Shown here piece by piece: positions 23,163 through 32,975 of a DNA stretch of 64,000 bases. A program made the position numbers and the translations under genes. Origin of the DNA: Bacteroidaceae bacterium. GTDB taxonomy: Bacteria; Bacteroidota; Bacteroidia; Bacteroidales; Bacteroidaceae. Location of the stretch: NCBI GenBank assembly GCA_017529865.1, contig JAFXNA010000020.1:85794-149793 (forward strand). The letters run 5' to 3'. The stretch's first letter is position 1. Every line of letters begins with the position of its first letter. The notes under the pieces are model-generated. The model did not search any database. It saw only the letters and a program-made list of their open reading frames with translations, and was not told where the DNA came from.

Positions 23163-24362
23163 TCACTCTTCACTCTTCACGCTCCTTATCGCTTCCTCCA
23201 ACTGCCTCATCGCCTGTCTGAGCATACTGCGCGGACACCCCACATTCATTCGCATACATCCGCGTCCTTCGATGCCGAACATCTCTCCGTCGTTCAAGGC
23301 CAGATGGGCATGATTGATGAAGAGGTCGAGCAACTGCTTATGATTCAGATTGAGAGCACGGCAGTCGAGCCACATCAGGTAACTGGCTTGTGGACGGATG
23401 GGGTTGATTTGTGGAATATGCTCGTGGCAATAGTCGATGACGAAGTTGATGTTCCCTTCGAGATACGCCAACATCTCTTTGCGCCAGGATTCACCATGCT
23501 CAAAAGCCGCCATCGTAGCAATCGGGGCAAACAGGTGTTCCTCGTTGAGCTCACAGGCGGCCATCCAACCATAGAACTTCTGTCGCAGGTCATCGTTTGG
23601 CACAACGGCCCATGAACTGACGATACCTGCAATGTTGAAGGTCTTCGATGGAGCAGAGAAAGTGATGGAGCAGTTGGCAGCCTCCTCACTGACAGAGGCG
23701 AAGGGGATATGTTTGTGACCGAACAGCGCCATATCGCAATGAATCTCATCGCTGATGACAATCAGGTTGTGGGTTGCAGCGAAATGAGCCAGTCGTCGTA
23801 ATGTCTCTTCCGGCCATGTGATGCCCACAGGATTATGAGGATTGGCAAGAATCAGGATACGGCAGTCCTCGTCGCATACCTGTTCCAGCTGCTCGAAATC
23901 CATATCGTAGCCAACCAACTTTCCGTCCTTCACGATTTCTTTCAACGGATTCCATACCACCGTACGTTTGCAACCGCGTGGAGTGAGGTAGAATGGGTGG
24001 TAGATAGGGGGTTGGACGATGATTTTATCCGTTTCTTTCGTCAGGGCATAAATCGCCATACCGATACCCTTCACGATACCGGGGATGTAGCAAATCCAGT
24101 CCTCACGCACCTCCCACTGATGGTGGTCACGTATCCATTTGCTGATACACGCCCAATAGTTAGCAGGCGTCTTGGTATATCCGAACAGCGAATGCTCCAT
24201 ACGCAGTTTCAAGGCATCGGTGATAAACGAAGGAGTCTCCCATTCCATGTCGGCAATCCATAAGGGAATCAGGTCCGTCCGTCCGAAATCCCTCAGTAAA
24301 TCAGCATGCTTGATATCGCCACTACCTGTCCGGTCAATGATTTTGTCAAAGTCGTACGTCAT
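23163..24362 (-). CDS. MalY/PatB-family PLP aminotransferase (C-S lyase type)
   Basis: A 399-aa fold-type I PLP enzyme. It has PLWIADMEW at residue 33 (typical of MalY/PatB), ILANPHNPVGITW, VISDEIHCDM, and FSAPSKTFNIAG with the Schiff-base Lys240. Characterised members act as cystathionine β-lyases that release H2S or methanethiol, and some regulate gene expression. The last nine residues, including RSVKSEE, are encoded by a copy of the CTTCACTCTTCACG word repeat that continues into the intergenic region, so the original C-terminus may have been altered. It is convergent with tRNA-Leu and has its own promoter. Confidence 0.85.
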   Translation of the reverse strand: MTYDFDKIIDRTGSGDIKHADLLRDFGRTDLIPLWIADMEWETPSFITDALKLRMEHSLFGYTKTPANYWACISKWIRDHHQWEVREDWICYIPGIVKGIGMAIYALTKETDKIIVQPPIYHPFYLTPRGCKRTVVWNPLKEIVKDGKLVGYDMDFEQLEQVCDEDCRILILANPHNPVGITWPEETLRRLAHFAATHNLIVISDEIHCDMALFGHKHIPFASVSEEAANCSITFSAPSKTFNIAGIVSSWAVVPNDDLRQKFYGWMAACELNEEHLFAPIATMAAFEHGESWRKEMLAYLEGNINFVIDYCHEHIPQINPIRPQASYLMWLDCRALNLNHKQLLDLFINHAHLALNDGEMFGIEGRGCMRMNVGCPRSMLRQAMRQLEEAIRSVKSEE

Positions 24363-24382
24363 ACCTTTTCAGTTTTCTTCTG

Positions 24383-24412
24383 CAAAGATAGCAACAACCG
24401 AGCGAATTACAA
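24383..24412 (-). promoter_or_regulatory. Promoter of the MalY/PatB gene
   Basis: On the minus strand TTG (24412-24410), exactly 19 nt, TATCTTTG (24390-24383), 21 nt upstream of the ATG. Consensus match. Confidence 0.75.
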
Positions 24413-24579
24413 AATAAATTGCCAAGATTTTAATACTTACATTTTTACATTTTTGAATTTTTACATTTTTCTTCACTTCCGAGGTACATTTTATCTTCGA
24501 GCGCAGCTCAAAGTAGCGTTTTTCTTCATTCTGTAAATACATAATACTACTGAAGATAAGCAGAAAATGACCAAAATAT

Positions 24580-24610
24580 TTGTTGGTTTCAAAGAAAGAT
24601 TGTATCTTTG
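24580..24610 (+). promoter_or_regulatory. Promoter of the nucleotidyltransferase gene
   Basis: TTG (24580-24582), 20 nt, TATCTTTG (24603-24610). Transcription would begin near 24617, which rules out the ATG at 24567 and supports a start at 24633 or 24699. Confidence 0.75.
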
Positions 24611-24632
24611 CGCCGCAAAGATATTAAAAAAG

Positions 24633-25004
24633 ATGGAAGCTAATCAAGATATTCGTTGGATTCAGCGGTACGCAAACTTTCACAAAGCATGTGGAACAAT
24701 GAGGTTCGGACTTAGCGATAATGTGATTCGGGAACTACAAGAGATATTTCGCCGTCATGCAAACATCAAGAAAGTTCTCATTTTCGGCTCTCGGTCGAAA
24801 GGCAACTATCGTAGCGGTTCGGATATCGACTTAGCTGTTATAGGCAACGACATCGACTATAACCAACTTCTTACTATCTCATGTGAAATAGATGAATTGG
24901 AACTGCTATATTCCATAGATCTTCTTGATTACGGCAAAAAAGCAGGCACGCCCATTGGTGACCATATCGCCAGAGTGGGACAGGTTTTTTATGAAGCTGC
25001 ATAA
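24633..25004 (+). CDS. MNT-type nucleotidyltransferase with fused HEPN-partner remnant
   Basis: From the ATG at 24699 the protein is a complete minimal nucleotidyltransferase: RFGLSDNVIRELQEIF, LIFGSRSKGNYRSGSDIDLAV (the GSX10DXD motif), and an ending DHIARVGQVFYEAA. MNT proteins are antitoxins that nucleotidylate HEPN toxins (type VII systems). The preceding 22 residues from the ATG at 24633, EANQDIRWIQRYANFHKA, look like the start of an HI0074-type HEPN substrate-binding protein, whose gene usually sits next to MNT. Here they run in frame into MNT, as if most of the HEPN gene was deleted. The promoter position fits the 24633 start. Which start is used is uncertain. Confidence 0.75.
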   Translation: MEANQDIRWIQRYANFHKACGTMRFGLSDNVIRELQEIFRRHANIKKVLIFGSRSKGNYRSGSDIDLAVIGNDIDYNQLLTISCEIDELELLYSIDLLDYGKKAGTPIGDHIARVGQVFYEAA

Positions 25005-25027
25005 ATTCAAGTATTCGTATTATTAAG

Positions 25028-25095
25028 AAAGGTGCCCGAATATTGTAATCCAAGCACCCTTAACACAGTTCAACAACGTTCTAGATTAAGAACGT
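25028..25095. terminator. Two hairpins between convergent genes
   Basis: GGTGC/GCACC (25031-25058) and ACGTTCT/AGAACGT (25076-25095) lie between the MNT stop and the stop of the CotH protein. On the minus strand the first is followed by TTTCTTAATAAT. They are probably a shared termination region. Confidence 0.45.
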
Positions 25096-25102
25096 GAGTC
25101 TG

Positions 25103-27952
25103 TTACTTCACGAATACTTTTTCCCCTCCAACAATATTCAATCCCTTCTGCAGCGTCTTGATGCGCTGACCTTGTAGGTTGTAGAATCCGCTTTTCACGC
25201 TCCTCTCTTCACTCTTCACGCTTATTTCCTCAATGTCAGTCAGTTCCACTATGCTGTCATAAGTAGTTGCCATGTTCTGGGTTCCTATGGTGGGATGGTA
25301 GAATGTCCGACAACTGCTTCCTCCATCGGGGTATCTTCCTACTGTTTCCTTCGACGAATGTGTGTTGTAGCGCATAGAATCCTTCCATCTTCCATTTGCT
25401 GATAGCAGAATCAGGGTATTGTTATCTGCATTTTTCAGTTTAAAAGGCAGGTGCAACTCAGACACTGATGATTTGCCGTCACACCATATCATCAGGTGCC
25501 CATTGGGTCGTATTACAGTACTAATTCCCTTTGCGGCATCGATTTGATATTTTGTTGGATTCTGCTCTTCATTGCTAAAGAACCATTGAGATACATCAAG
25601 AGGTTCCTGTCCTCGGTTATATAATTCTATCCAATCTGCTCGTTTACCATATTCGTTCACATAGATGTCGTTTGCCGCACTGACCTCATTGATGCAGAGG
25701 GGCGAGAGGTCGCAATCTGTCGCGCTGTCGTAAACCGCCGTATAGGTACCGTCCTTCGTAATATGACATTCCTTCTCATAGGTCAGCCATCTGCCTTGCT
25801 GGTCTTTCCATCCCATGAAACCAATGCCTTCAGCTGCATTTGTCGTCACAACTTCAGATCCGAACAGCACACCAGAGAACTTGTTGAAAGGCACATCCAT
25901 ACCCTCAATCAGAATCTTTGCGAATGAATTGTTGGTATTAATGTTCACATTGATGCCATTTGAAAGTTTGTATGCTTTCATCAGTGATTCGATGCGTGCC
26001 TCGCGATAGGACTGTCCCCACATCTCATTTTGCATTTTGCTGTATGTCGCAGCAGTAGAACGATTGTCAAATGACAATGCTATCTTCACTAAGTCACAAA
26101 TGCTGTCGGCTATATGCAGACATCGCTCTGGAGTATATATACTTCCATGTAGAATACAGTATGCCGCCACAAATTGTTTGCGGAATTGTTTGTTGCGTTT
26201 CAGGTTGTTATAGAGTTCCAATACCTCATTCGTTATGACACCGTTGATGGTTTCTACATTGTTGGTTCGCTCCCATGTTAGATCTTGGTCAAAGAAGATG
26301 AAATGGAATTTGCCATCCTCCCATGTACGATACCCCTTCACGTTGTTGCCATTCAGAAGCCAGTCATAACTACCTGTATAGCAAATAGTTGCCATATAGC
26401 GCACAAACTCTTCGATATCCAATAGTTCTGCTACATGTGCATAGCCCTCATCACTGTCAGCGTGTTTCGACAGGTCTATCAGTCTGTCAAACGCCTCACG
26501 AGTACCTCCTTTCTGATGATAGATGCCGCTGCTATATTCAAATCCATCAATCTCGTCATTATCGTATCCGTAGTTGGCAGCACCATGAAAGCGATTGTTT
26601 GGCTCCCGCACATTCATCATGGCTAAGTATTTCCCGTTGATAAACACATGTACAGGCTGATACTCCTGTGCATCCACATAAAATCCGCTTGTCGTCAATA
26701 CCTGCTGGGTAATTGCATCCTTGATTCGGGGACCTCCATCCGTCCTGTTATTATTCCCTCCATTGCGTATCAGCAACTGCTTATACTCCTGATAGGGCTT
26801 GTTTTTAAACAAACGATAGTCGAAATGACCATTCCCGTCATACAGTTTCTTGGCCTGTACTTTAAACGAAGCTGGCTTAAAATGACGGCTATATCCACCG
26901 GCTATCTCAAAACTTGTCTCCTGATTGATGACCATCTTACCATCTGCTGTCAGATACTCGAAGTTAACAGGTCGTTCCCAGTCCATATTGAGGTTGGATT
27001 TTCCCGTTGAACCTCGTCCTGTTATGCCGTTCTTGCCATCCACATAACAACCTATCATATTGTCATAGAGATTTCGTTGGTCTGTGGTAACCGCAACGAT
27101 GGGAAGATAATAGTTCCTGTCCTTGTAGATATAGGTACGTGTGACCACACCACTTGGTAGTTTGTCGTCAGCAAACAACCGAAGGCGCAATACGGTGGTC
27201 TGTGAGACAGGGAAAAGACCGTCAGTACTTGTTTTTCCGTTCGTGAGTGTTGGGGTACTGCCATCCGTTGTGTAGCGGAGAGTCGTTCCTGAAGGTATCT
27301 GCACATGCACATCGAATCCTGACGTGAAGAGTCTTGAATCATAGTCAACTTCTGGAGCTGGCAAACAATCCTCTGCGTAATGACCCGCATTAGGCTCTCC
27401 AGGAGTTGGCATACCACAATACTGCCATTCATTATTCCCCAATCTCATTCTTGCAAAGCTGCAACGAGGAACAGACGCAGGATAGGTGATAGCCACATCC
27501 ACCTCATGACTATTCTTTGACAGATAGATTGTGCCACCTTTCCTATTCAACTTGAACCTCACTTGCTTTGCTGCATCGGGACCATATTCGCCATTAGCAG
27601 CGTTATGGTCAAAGAAGATACATTCGTAACATCCAGGATTCAAGGCACCATAGCCCGTCAGCTGATGTTTCGTCAGATTCATGATATCATCGCTTATATG
27701 CCATCCATTCAATGAAACGGCCGTGGCAGTTGGATTGTACAACTCTACCCAACCACCATAGTTATATGAGTAGTCAATGGTCTGGTCAATATTGGCGACA
27801 CATACCTCCGTAATAAGAAATGAATTGTCACCTCCTCCCTTTTGCTGAGCCTGCATGTGTACTCCCATCATAAGGAACAACAGCATTAGCATCCTCATAA
27901 ATCCCTTCTTCTGTACGAAATATCGTTGCATATAATTTCTGTTTTTAGTCAT
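25103..27952 (-). CDS. Secreted LTD-CotH-LTD surface protein with Prevotella sorting tail
   Basis: A 949-aa protein. Signal peptide around residues 15-36 (MLMLLFLMMGVHMQAQ); first lamin-tail domain about 45-165 (LITEVCVANID...GGWVELYNP); chitobiase-C-like domain about 200-275 (TLRYTTDGSTPTLT); CotH-like kinase region about 290-640 (FNEPN-like VREPNNRFHG, FIFFDQDLTWERTNN); second lamin-tail domain about 745-870 (CINEVSAANDIYVNEYGK). It ends with the tail FYNLQGQRIKTLQKGLNIV. CotH proteins are atypical kinases in spore coats; in Bacteroidetes they are secreted and poorly understood. The tail is nearly identical to that of the next protein and is a likely type IX-like secretion or anchoring signal (inference). 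The linker before it, ISVKSEERSVKSG, is encoded by a GTGAAGAGTGAAGAG word repeat. Confidence 0.75.
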   Translation of the reverse strand: MTKNRNYMQRYFVQKKGFMRMLMLLFLMMGVHMQAQQKGGGDNSFLITEVCVANIDQTIDYSYNYGGWVELYNPTATAVSLNGWHISDDIMNLTKHQLTGYGALNPGCYECIFFDHNAANGEYGPDAAKQVRFKLNRKGGTIYLSKNSHEVDVAITYPASVPRCSFARMRLGNNEWQYCGMPTPGEPNAGHYAEDCLPAPEVDYDSRLFTSGFDVHVQIPSGTTLRYTTDGSTPTLTNGKTSTDGLFPVSQTTVLRLRLFADDKLPSGVVTRTYIYKDRNYYLPIVAVTTDQRNLYDNMIGCYVDGKNGITGRGSTGKSNLNMDWERPVNFEYLTADGKMVINQETSFEIAGGYSRHFKPASFKVQAKKLYDGNGHFDYRLFKNKPYQEYKQLLIRNGGNNNRTDGGPRIKDAITQQVLTTSGFYVDAQEYQPVHVFINGKYLAMMNVREPNNRFHGAANYGYDNDEIDGFEYSSGIYHQKGGTREAFDRLIDLSKHADSDEGYAHVAELLDIEEFVRYMATICYTGSYDWLLNGNNVKGYRTWEDGKFHFIFFDQDLTWERTNNVETINGVITNEVLELYNNLKRNKQFRKQFVAAYCILHGSIYTPERCLHIADSICDLVKIALSFDNRSTAATYSKMQNEMWGQSYREARIESLMKAYKLSNGINVNINTNNSFAKILIEGMDVPFNKFSGVLFGSEVVTTNAAEGIGFMGWKDQQGRWLTYEKECHITKDGTYTAVYDSATDCDLSPLCINEVSAANDIYVNEYGKRADWIELYNRGQEPLDVSQWFFSNEEQNPTKYQIDAAKGISTVIRPNGHLMIWCDGKSSVSELHLPFKLKNADNNTLILLSANGRWKDSMRYNTHSSKETVGRYPDGGSSCRTFYHPTIGTQNMATTYDSIVELTDIEEISVKSEERSVKSGFYNLQGQRIKTLQKGLNIVGGEKVFVK

Positions 27953-28094
27953 TAAATATTATTGATTAGCGCTCTCAAAGTTTCTCTATTATAAACACTT
28001 CATTCCTCACGTATTTTTACGGGAATCAACAACTATTTTCGTTTGCATGTATGCCCAAGAAACAAAACGGATGTAACTTTGGGATTTTGCACTG

Positions 28095-28124
28095 CAAAGT
28101 TACAACAATATTTATAAAGGAAAA
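28095..28124 (-). promoter_or_regulatory. Promoter of the CotH-domain gene
   Basis: On the minus strand TAACTTTG (28102-28095) with TTT 19 nt upstream, giving a leader of about 135 nt. The interval 27953-28389 also carries three copies of TATGGAAAAT (28134, 28210, 28231) in a region resembling that upstream of the LRR gene. Confidence 0.6.
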
Positions 28125-28325
28125 AGCTTCCCATATGGAAAATTTCAAGGGTTTTTTCTAACGCAATGCGCTGATAATCAGCGACTTATAAAAACGACAC
28201 AAAAACCCCTATGGAAAATTTTACGAAGGGGTATGGAAAATATGCCGATTTCTAAAAAAAAAGCACTACATTTATGGAACAGAAAGCACATTTGGAAGGC
28301 CCTGTTTTTAGGATTTGGTATAAAC

Positions 28326-28360
28326 GAAAAAGCAAGTGATGCCAGCAGCACCACTTGCTT
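28326..28360 (-). terminator. Intrinsic terminator of the LRR protein gene
   Basis: On the minus strand AAGCAAGTG and CACTTGCTT form a 9-bp stem followed by a T-run (TTTTTCG), about 30 nt past the stop at 28390. Confidence 0.85.
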
Positions 28361-28389
28361 GTGTTTGTAGCTCTGAATAACGTGAGCGT

Positions 28390-31300
28390 TTATTTCACCA
28401 GAATCTTCTTCCCATCCACGATGTTCAATCCCTTCTGCAGCGTCTTGATGCGCTGACCCTGCAAGTTGAAGATTGCATCATTATGCATTATGAATTGTGA
28501 ATTATGCATTATTTCATTGATTTCTGTCGCACTTGTATCGAATACACCATTGAAGGTCTCGTTGCTGTTGTCAATTGAAATCTTATACTGCCCCTCTGCA
28601 TACTTGGAGATGTCGATGTTCAGGGCTACGATACTGCCAGCATTGATGTTCTTCTCGTAGAGGGTTTCACCTGTCTTCTGATTGGTGATGCTTACCGAAT
28701 AAGCTCCATCGAGAGGATCGAGTCGGATGTCGAGCGACTGGTCATTGTATTCACCATACAGAGCTGTTTCTTCTCCTCTGCGCTGTGGAGTCTTCGGCTG
28801 TATCTTGACCGTATGGGTGAAGTCGAATCGACGCTTCTTGGTCTCCATAATTGGAGTGGTTCCATCCTCATATTTGTCGTTGAGGTAAATAACTTCATCG
28901 CCGACGGTACATGACATCAGGAATGTGTAGTGTCCTGTTTCTCCATTATAGAGATTGTAATAGGGGACGTCTGCTCTACCTACACCTTCCAGCCAACGAT
29001 TATTCCATAATGGCTCTTCATATTCTTTCGGTTCTGTGTATGGAGTCAGGTCATAGTAAGTTCCTTTGAATTCTGGCATTCCACCTGATGCCTTTGCTGT
29101 CATCACATAGTCGAAGATAGTGTCGCCAGGCATAACAGAGAAGTCGTACAACAGCCAGAAATCATTCGCATACAATCCTCCCAATTGATCTTCCCACGGC
29201 TGGAAATACACCTTCTTATCTTCCTCATAGAAAACGCCTATGTAATAAAGTTGTTTATTTGGCTCCTCACCTCTATACAACCCATCAAAATACCAGCTGC
29301 CTTCGTTGCCATATTGCTGACACCACATCCTCTTACATGCCTTCCCACCTACAATGGTGTCGCCATCAAAATAGAAATACTCTACCATCCGTACAGGATT
29401 ACCTGACCAAATGCCGACTTTCCATACCTTACCATCTTCGACAAACTGACGGTAGTCATCCTGAGGTGTCCGGTTGATGACAGGATGCTCCACACCCTGA
29501 TTATCCACAACGATGTAGTTGAGGTTTGGATTGAAACCTGAGACATAGAAGTTTGTGGCGTGGAGAGCCATGCAGTCCACCATTGGCTCCACCTCTTGTA
29601 TGTAGAAACGGATTCGATATGTGAGTGGATCTTCGGTCGGCTCTTCCTTGAAATAAGCATAGTTGTTTGGAGCGCATTGTGTAAGTGCTTCCCCATAGAT
29701 ATGCAAACGGTCGCCTTCTAATTCGTAAGTGAGTTTATGGAAGTCTTCATCCCAGTTATCCTCTGCTCCTGTTGGCAGGTTGCATCCGTGCCATTGATGT
29801 GTTACTGTGTCATAGAACTCGAATGGCAGGTAATCCCCCACGCCCAGTTCAACGTATGCCAGATAGTCTCGGCCCGAATTTCGTGCAGCATCATAGAAGT
29901 TTGCCAAAGGACCTTCGAGACTGCCAACACCCTCTATCCATGTTTTCTGTATAGGCATATCTGTTCGCTCAACTACCCATTTCCGCAGATAGCGTACACA
30001 GGTCTTCATACTATCGCCCTTTTCATCATACTCACGATAGACGAACTCAGGACCTTCCGTAAAGTCACTGACTGACAATACCTCATATTTCACTGCCTTT
30101 CGCTCATCTAACGAATAGGTCCAATATGTATCGCCTTTCTTAAGAGAATAGTCGAACAACAGATATTCATATTCTGTGTAAGGGAAGTGTAAGTATACTC
30201 TGCGGTTCTTTTCACGTATCAAAACGGGTTCATCATCCACAAGATTGCCATTGAGGCTTCTCGACATAGGATAATATTGATTCCCATTTTCGGATACCTC
30301 ATCGTATGACAAAGTGTATGTCATCTCGTCCAAGTTTTCTTTGCCCACATACAATTGATTGACTGTCCACCTTTTTTCTGCTTGCACAAATGGAAGATAT
30401 TGATCTAAACCTATCTTTTTCGGATTGGTAGCCAATAGCTCTTGCTGGGTATATACCCTTCCGTTTATTTGACAGGACAACAGATTATAGTAATTGCCAT
30501 TTCCTCTTATGCTTGATTCAAGTAGGCATTCTGAACCGACACCCTCAATCCAGAAATTGTACATATTAATCATTTCATCGTCCCACTCTTCTACAGGTTG
30601 GTTAGCATCCTGAACACGCATGCGACGGAATTTGACACCATCAATATCAATCGTGTCAACGCTCGCCACGATTAATGGATATACTAATTCATCAATGACA
30701 TCGCCGGCATCCTTACTGAAGTCATACAGCAACGATTCCGTTTCATAATGGTCATCGACCATATATACCTTCTTCCCTTCTTCACGTAGGGCATACTGAT
30801 ATTGCCCTCCGACTTTGTCATAGATTTTCTTATACGCCTGTCCACTGATAATAGTGTCACCATCAATGATGCGACCCACATTAAACTCTCGACCATTATA
30901 TCCATGATAATGATAGGTCCACGCTTTACCATCTTCCACAAACTGACGGTATGGCAACTCAATCACGTTATCAGAAGCGAAGTCTGGAACTGATGATGCA
31001 AAAAATCCGCTTTCATATAATTCATTAGCACATTCCAATGGGCTTTTATCACTATTCGGAGTAACATGCAGAATATACCACAATGGCAGGTTTTGACTAA
31101 AGCTCCCGAGATTCTTGAGTTTATACTTCTCCGCATAGGAATCAAGCAAGTTTGCATCCTCTTCCTTCTTAAGTTTTACATTCAGATATGGAGTCTCATA
31201 AACCTCCTTGTTGTTCTCCGAATAATAACTTGAAGTCAAAACCACAGACTTTGCGTCTTCTTCCCAGAAGTTTTGTGATGTTAACCTCTCGAAATCTGAG

Positions 31301-32958
31301 CGAGGAATAATAAAGATGTCGAAGACCTTATCTTGAATCGTACTTAGAACTGAGACATTTGCACGAATTCTTTTGCTTGTGCTATCACACTCTTTAGGAA
31401 TGCTGACAATGACCTTGTTCTCATTGAGTGTTAATGGAATCTTCTTCCCATTGTAATAATAGTAATGCGATTCCTTTGGTTCGCTGCCAGCATATTCCTG
31501 CCAGTCTTCGTAGTATGTCCAATATATAGGTGTCCATCCTTTTGCCTTGGCAGCAGCTACCTGAGAAGTAGTCATCGCATTCTGCTCGTCTTTGAAATAG
31601 ATAACTTCCATTCTACCTTCGCTTACAGTTGGCAAACTCTCTACCAATGCATCCATTGCTGTGCCCTTAATTTGGTTGTTTAAACAGGATAATGTTGTAA
31701 GTGACGTACAACCCTCAACGATAAGATCCGTCAGTCGGTTTTGGTAGCATTCCAAATCTTTCAATGCTGTGCATCCCGACGCATCAAGTTTGGTTAATTG
31801 GTTGTTAAAGCAGAAAATCTGTTTAAGGGCTTTATTATTTGACACATTGAGTGTTTCCAATTGGTTATTCATACATGATAGTGTTGCAAGTGACGTATTC
31901 TTCGATACATCAAGCGTTGTCAAAAGGTTGTTGGAACACAATAAAAAAGTCAATGCGGTATTCTTTGATACATCGAGTGCTGTCAACTGATTGTTATTAC
32001 ATTGGAGTCTTCTCAGTGCCGTGTTCTTCGATAAATCAAGTGATGTTAATAGGTTGCTGTAACACTCCAGACATATCAGTTTTGTGTTCTTTGACACATC
32101 AAGTGTTTTCAACGGGTTACCAGAGCAGGCAAGCGTATCCAGTTCGGTACACCTAGATACGTCGAGTGTGGTCAACTGGTTGCCCGGATTGCTGCCTGGG
32201 CAGCCAAGATATCTTAATTTTTTGTTTTCCCGCAAATTGATGGTCGTCAGTCTGTTGCCGACACACTCCAACTTTTCCAAAGCGGTATTATGCGACAGGT
32301 CGAGCGTAGTCAGTTTATTTGTCATACAATTCAAGTATTTCAATGCGGTGAAGTACTCTATCCCCTTCAGGTCGTGTATCTCTAAGCGTCTCACATCAAG
32401 GGAGGTGACATTCTTCAGTTCCTCGTCTGTTAAGACACCATCAGCACCATACTCTTGACTGAGTAACCAATTGCGGAAATTTATATCCGGGAAGCTTGTT
32501 TCGTTGATCATCACATCATCCGTCATAACCTTGTATTCCAACACCAACGGCTCTCCTTCTGTCAAATTAACCATTCCTTTATACCACCAACAGTATAGGT
32601 AGAATTCATTGGGCGCCAAGTCGCGAACTGTGAACGACACGTTGTACGGGCATACGCAATCACAATCCTCACTAATGGGACTGATAGATACCTCACAGAC
32701 ATCATAATTGCTGCCACTGGCAATACTGAATGTCACATTAAAGTCCTCTGTGCAGCAGTCACTTTCATAGTCTACCAGTTGTACAGACAAGGTGCTTCCC
32801 TCTTTTGTCAAGATAATCGTCGGTACCCTCTGGGACTCTGCCCCACGTGTCTCACTCAGGCAGCCGCTGTTTTGTACATTCGATACTGTTTGGGCACTTG
32901 CCAACACTGGGCAAATCATCAACAATAAAATAACCAGTCTTTTCATAATTATTCGCAT
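28390..32958 (-). CDS. Large secreted leucine-rich-repeat surface protein with sorting tail
   Basis: A 1522-aa exported protein (MKRLVILLLMICPVLASAQ; the upstream MRII codons are an alternative start). After about 150 residues of β-domain comes a block near 165-470 of at least 12 leucine-rich repeats of 20-21 residues, pattern LTTLDVSKNTALxxLxCxNNQ, as in Bacteroidales BspA/internalin-like adhesins. The central and C-terminal parts hold three diverged copies of an (R)QFVEDGKxW module of about 250 residues. It ends with FNLQGQRIKTLQKGLNIV as in the CotH protein. Just before the tail, IMHNSQFIMHND is encoded by the ATTATGCATAATTC word repeat. An adhesin or host-contact role is likely by family; the ligand is unknown. 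Confidence 0.75.
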   Translation of the reverse strand: MRIIMKRLVILLLMICPVLASAQTVSNVQNSGCLSETRGAESQRVPTIILTKEGSTLSVQLVDYESDCCTEDFNVTFSIASGSNYDVCEVSISPISEDCDCVCPYNVSFTVRDLAPNEFYLYCWWYKGMVNLTEGEPLVLEYKVMTDDVMINETSFPDINFRNWLLSQEYGADGVLTDEELKNVTSLDVRRLEIHDLKGIEYFTALKYLNCMTNKLTTLDLSHNTALEKLECVGNRLTTINLRENKKLRYLGCPGSNPGNQLTTLDVSRCTELDTLACSGNPLKTLDVSKNTKLICLECYSNLLTSLDLSKNTALRRLQCNNNQLTALDVSKNTALTFLLCSNNLLTTLDVSKNTSLATLSCMNNQLETLNVSNNKALKQIFCFNNQLTKLDASGCTALKDLECYQNRLTDLIVEGCTSLTTLSCLNNQIKGTAMDALVESLPTVSEGRMEVIYFKDEQNAMTTSQVAAAKAKGWTPIYWTYYEDWQEYAGSEPKESHYYYYNGKKIPLTLNENKVIVSIPKECDSTSKRIRANVSVLSTIQDKVFDIFIIPRSDFERLTSQNFWEEDAKSVVLTSSYYSENNKEVYETPYLNVKLKKEEDANLLDSYAEKYKLKNLGSFSQNLPLWYILHVTPNSDKSPLECANELYESGFFASSVPDFASDNVIELPYRQFVEDGKAWTYHYHGYNGREFNVGRIIDGDTIISGQAYKKIYDKVGGQYQYALREEGKKVYMVDDHYETESLLYDFSKDAGDVIDELVYPLIVASVDTIDIDGVKFRRMRVQDANQPVEEWDDEMINMYNFWIEGVGSECLLESSIRGNGNYYNLLSCQINGRVYTQQELLATNPKKIGLDQYLPFVQAEKRWTVNQLYVGKENLDEMTYTLSYDEVSENGNQYYPMSRSLNGNLVDDEPVLIREKNRRVYLHFPYTEYEYLLFDYSLKKGDTYWTYSLDERKAVKYEVLSVSDFTEGPEFVYREYDEKGDSMKTCVRYLRKWVVERTDMPIQKTWIEGVGSLEGPLANFYDAARNSGRDYLAYVELGVGDYLPFEFYDTVTHQWHGCNLPTGAEDNWDEDFHKLTYELEGDRLHIYGEALTQCAPNNYAYFKEEPTEDPLTYRIRFYIQEVEPMVDCMALHATNFYVSGFNPNLNYIVVDNQGVEHPVINRTPQDDYRQFVEDGKVWKVGIWSGNPVRMVEYFYFDGDTIVGGKACKRMWCQQYGNEGSWYFDGLYRGEEPNKQLYYIGVFYEEDKKVYFQPWEDQLGGLYANDFWLLYDFSVMPGDTIFDYVMTAKASGGMPEFKGTYYDLTPYTEPKEYEEPLWNNRWLEGVGRADVPYYNLYNGETGHYTFLMSCTVGDEVIYLNDKYEDGTTPIMETKKRRFDFTHTVKIQPKTPQRRGEETALYGEYNDQSLDIRLDPLDGAYSVSITNQKTGETLYEKNINAGSIVALNIDISKYAEGQYKISIDNSNETFNGVFDTSATEINEIMHNSQFIMHNDAIFNLQGQRIKTLQKGLNIVDGKKILVK

Positions 32959-32975
32959 TTAATTGTTCTCGGGGG

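Noticed and set aside
23012..23221. Open frame starting MVELVDTSDLGSG over the tRNA-Leu gene
   Set aside because: This is the well-known spurious peptide read from tRNA-Leu sequence; the tRNA fold explains the region.
24567..24632. ATG at 24567 as start of the nucleotidyltransferase
   Set aside because: The consensus promoter at 24580-24610 lies downstream of it.
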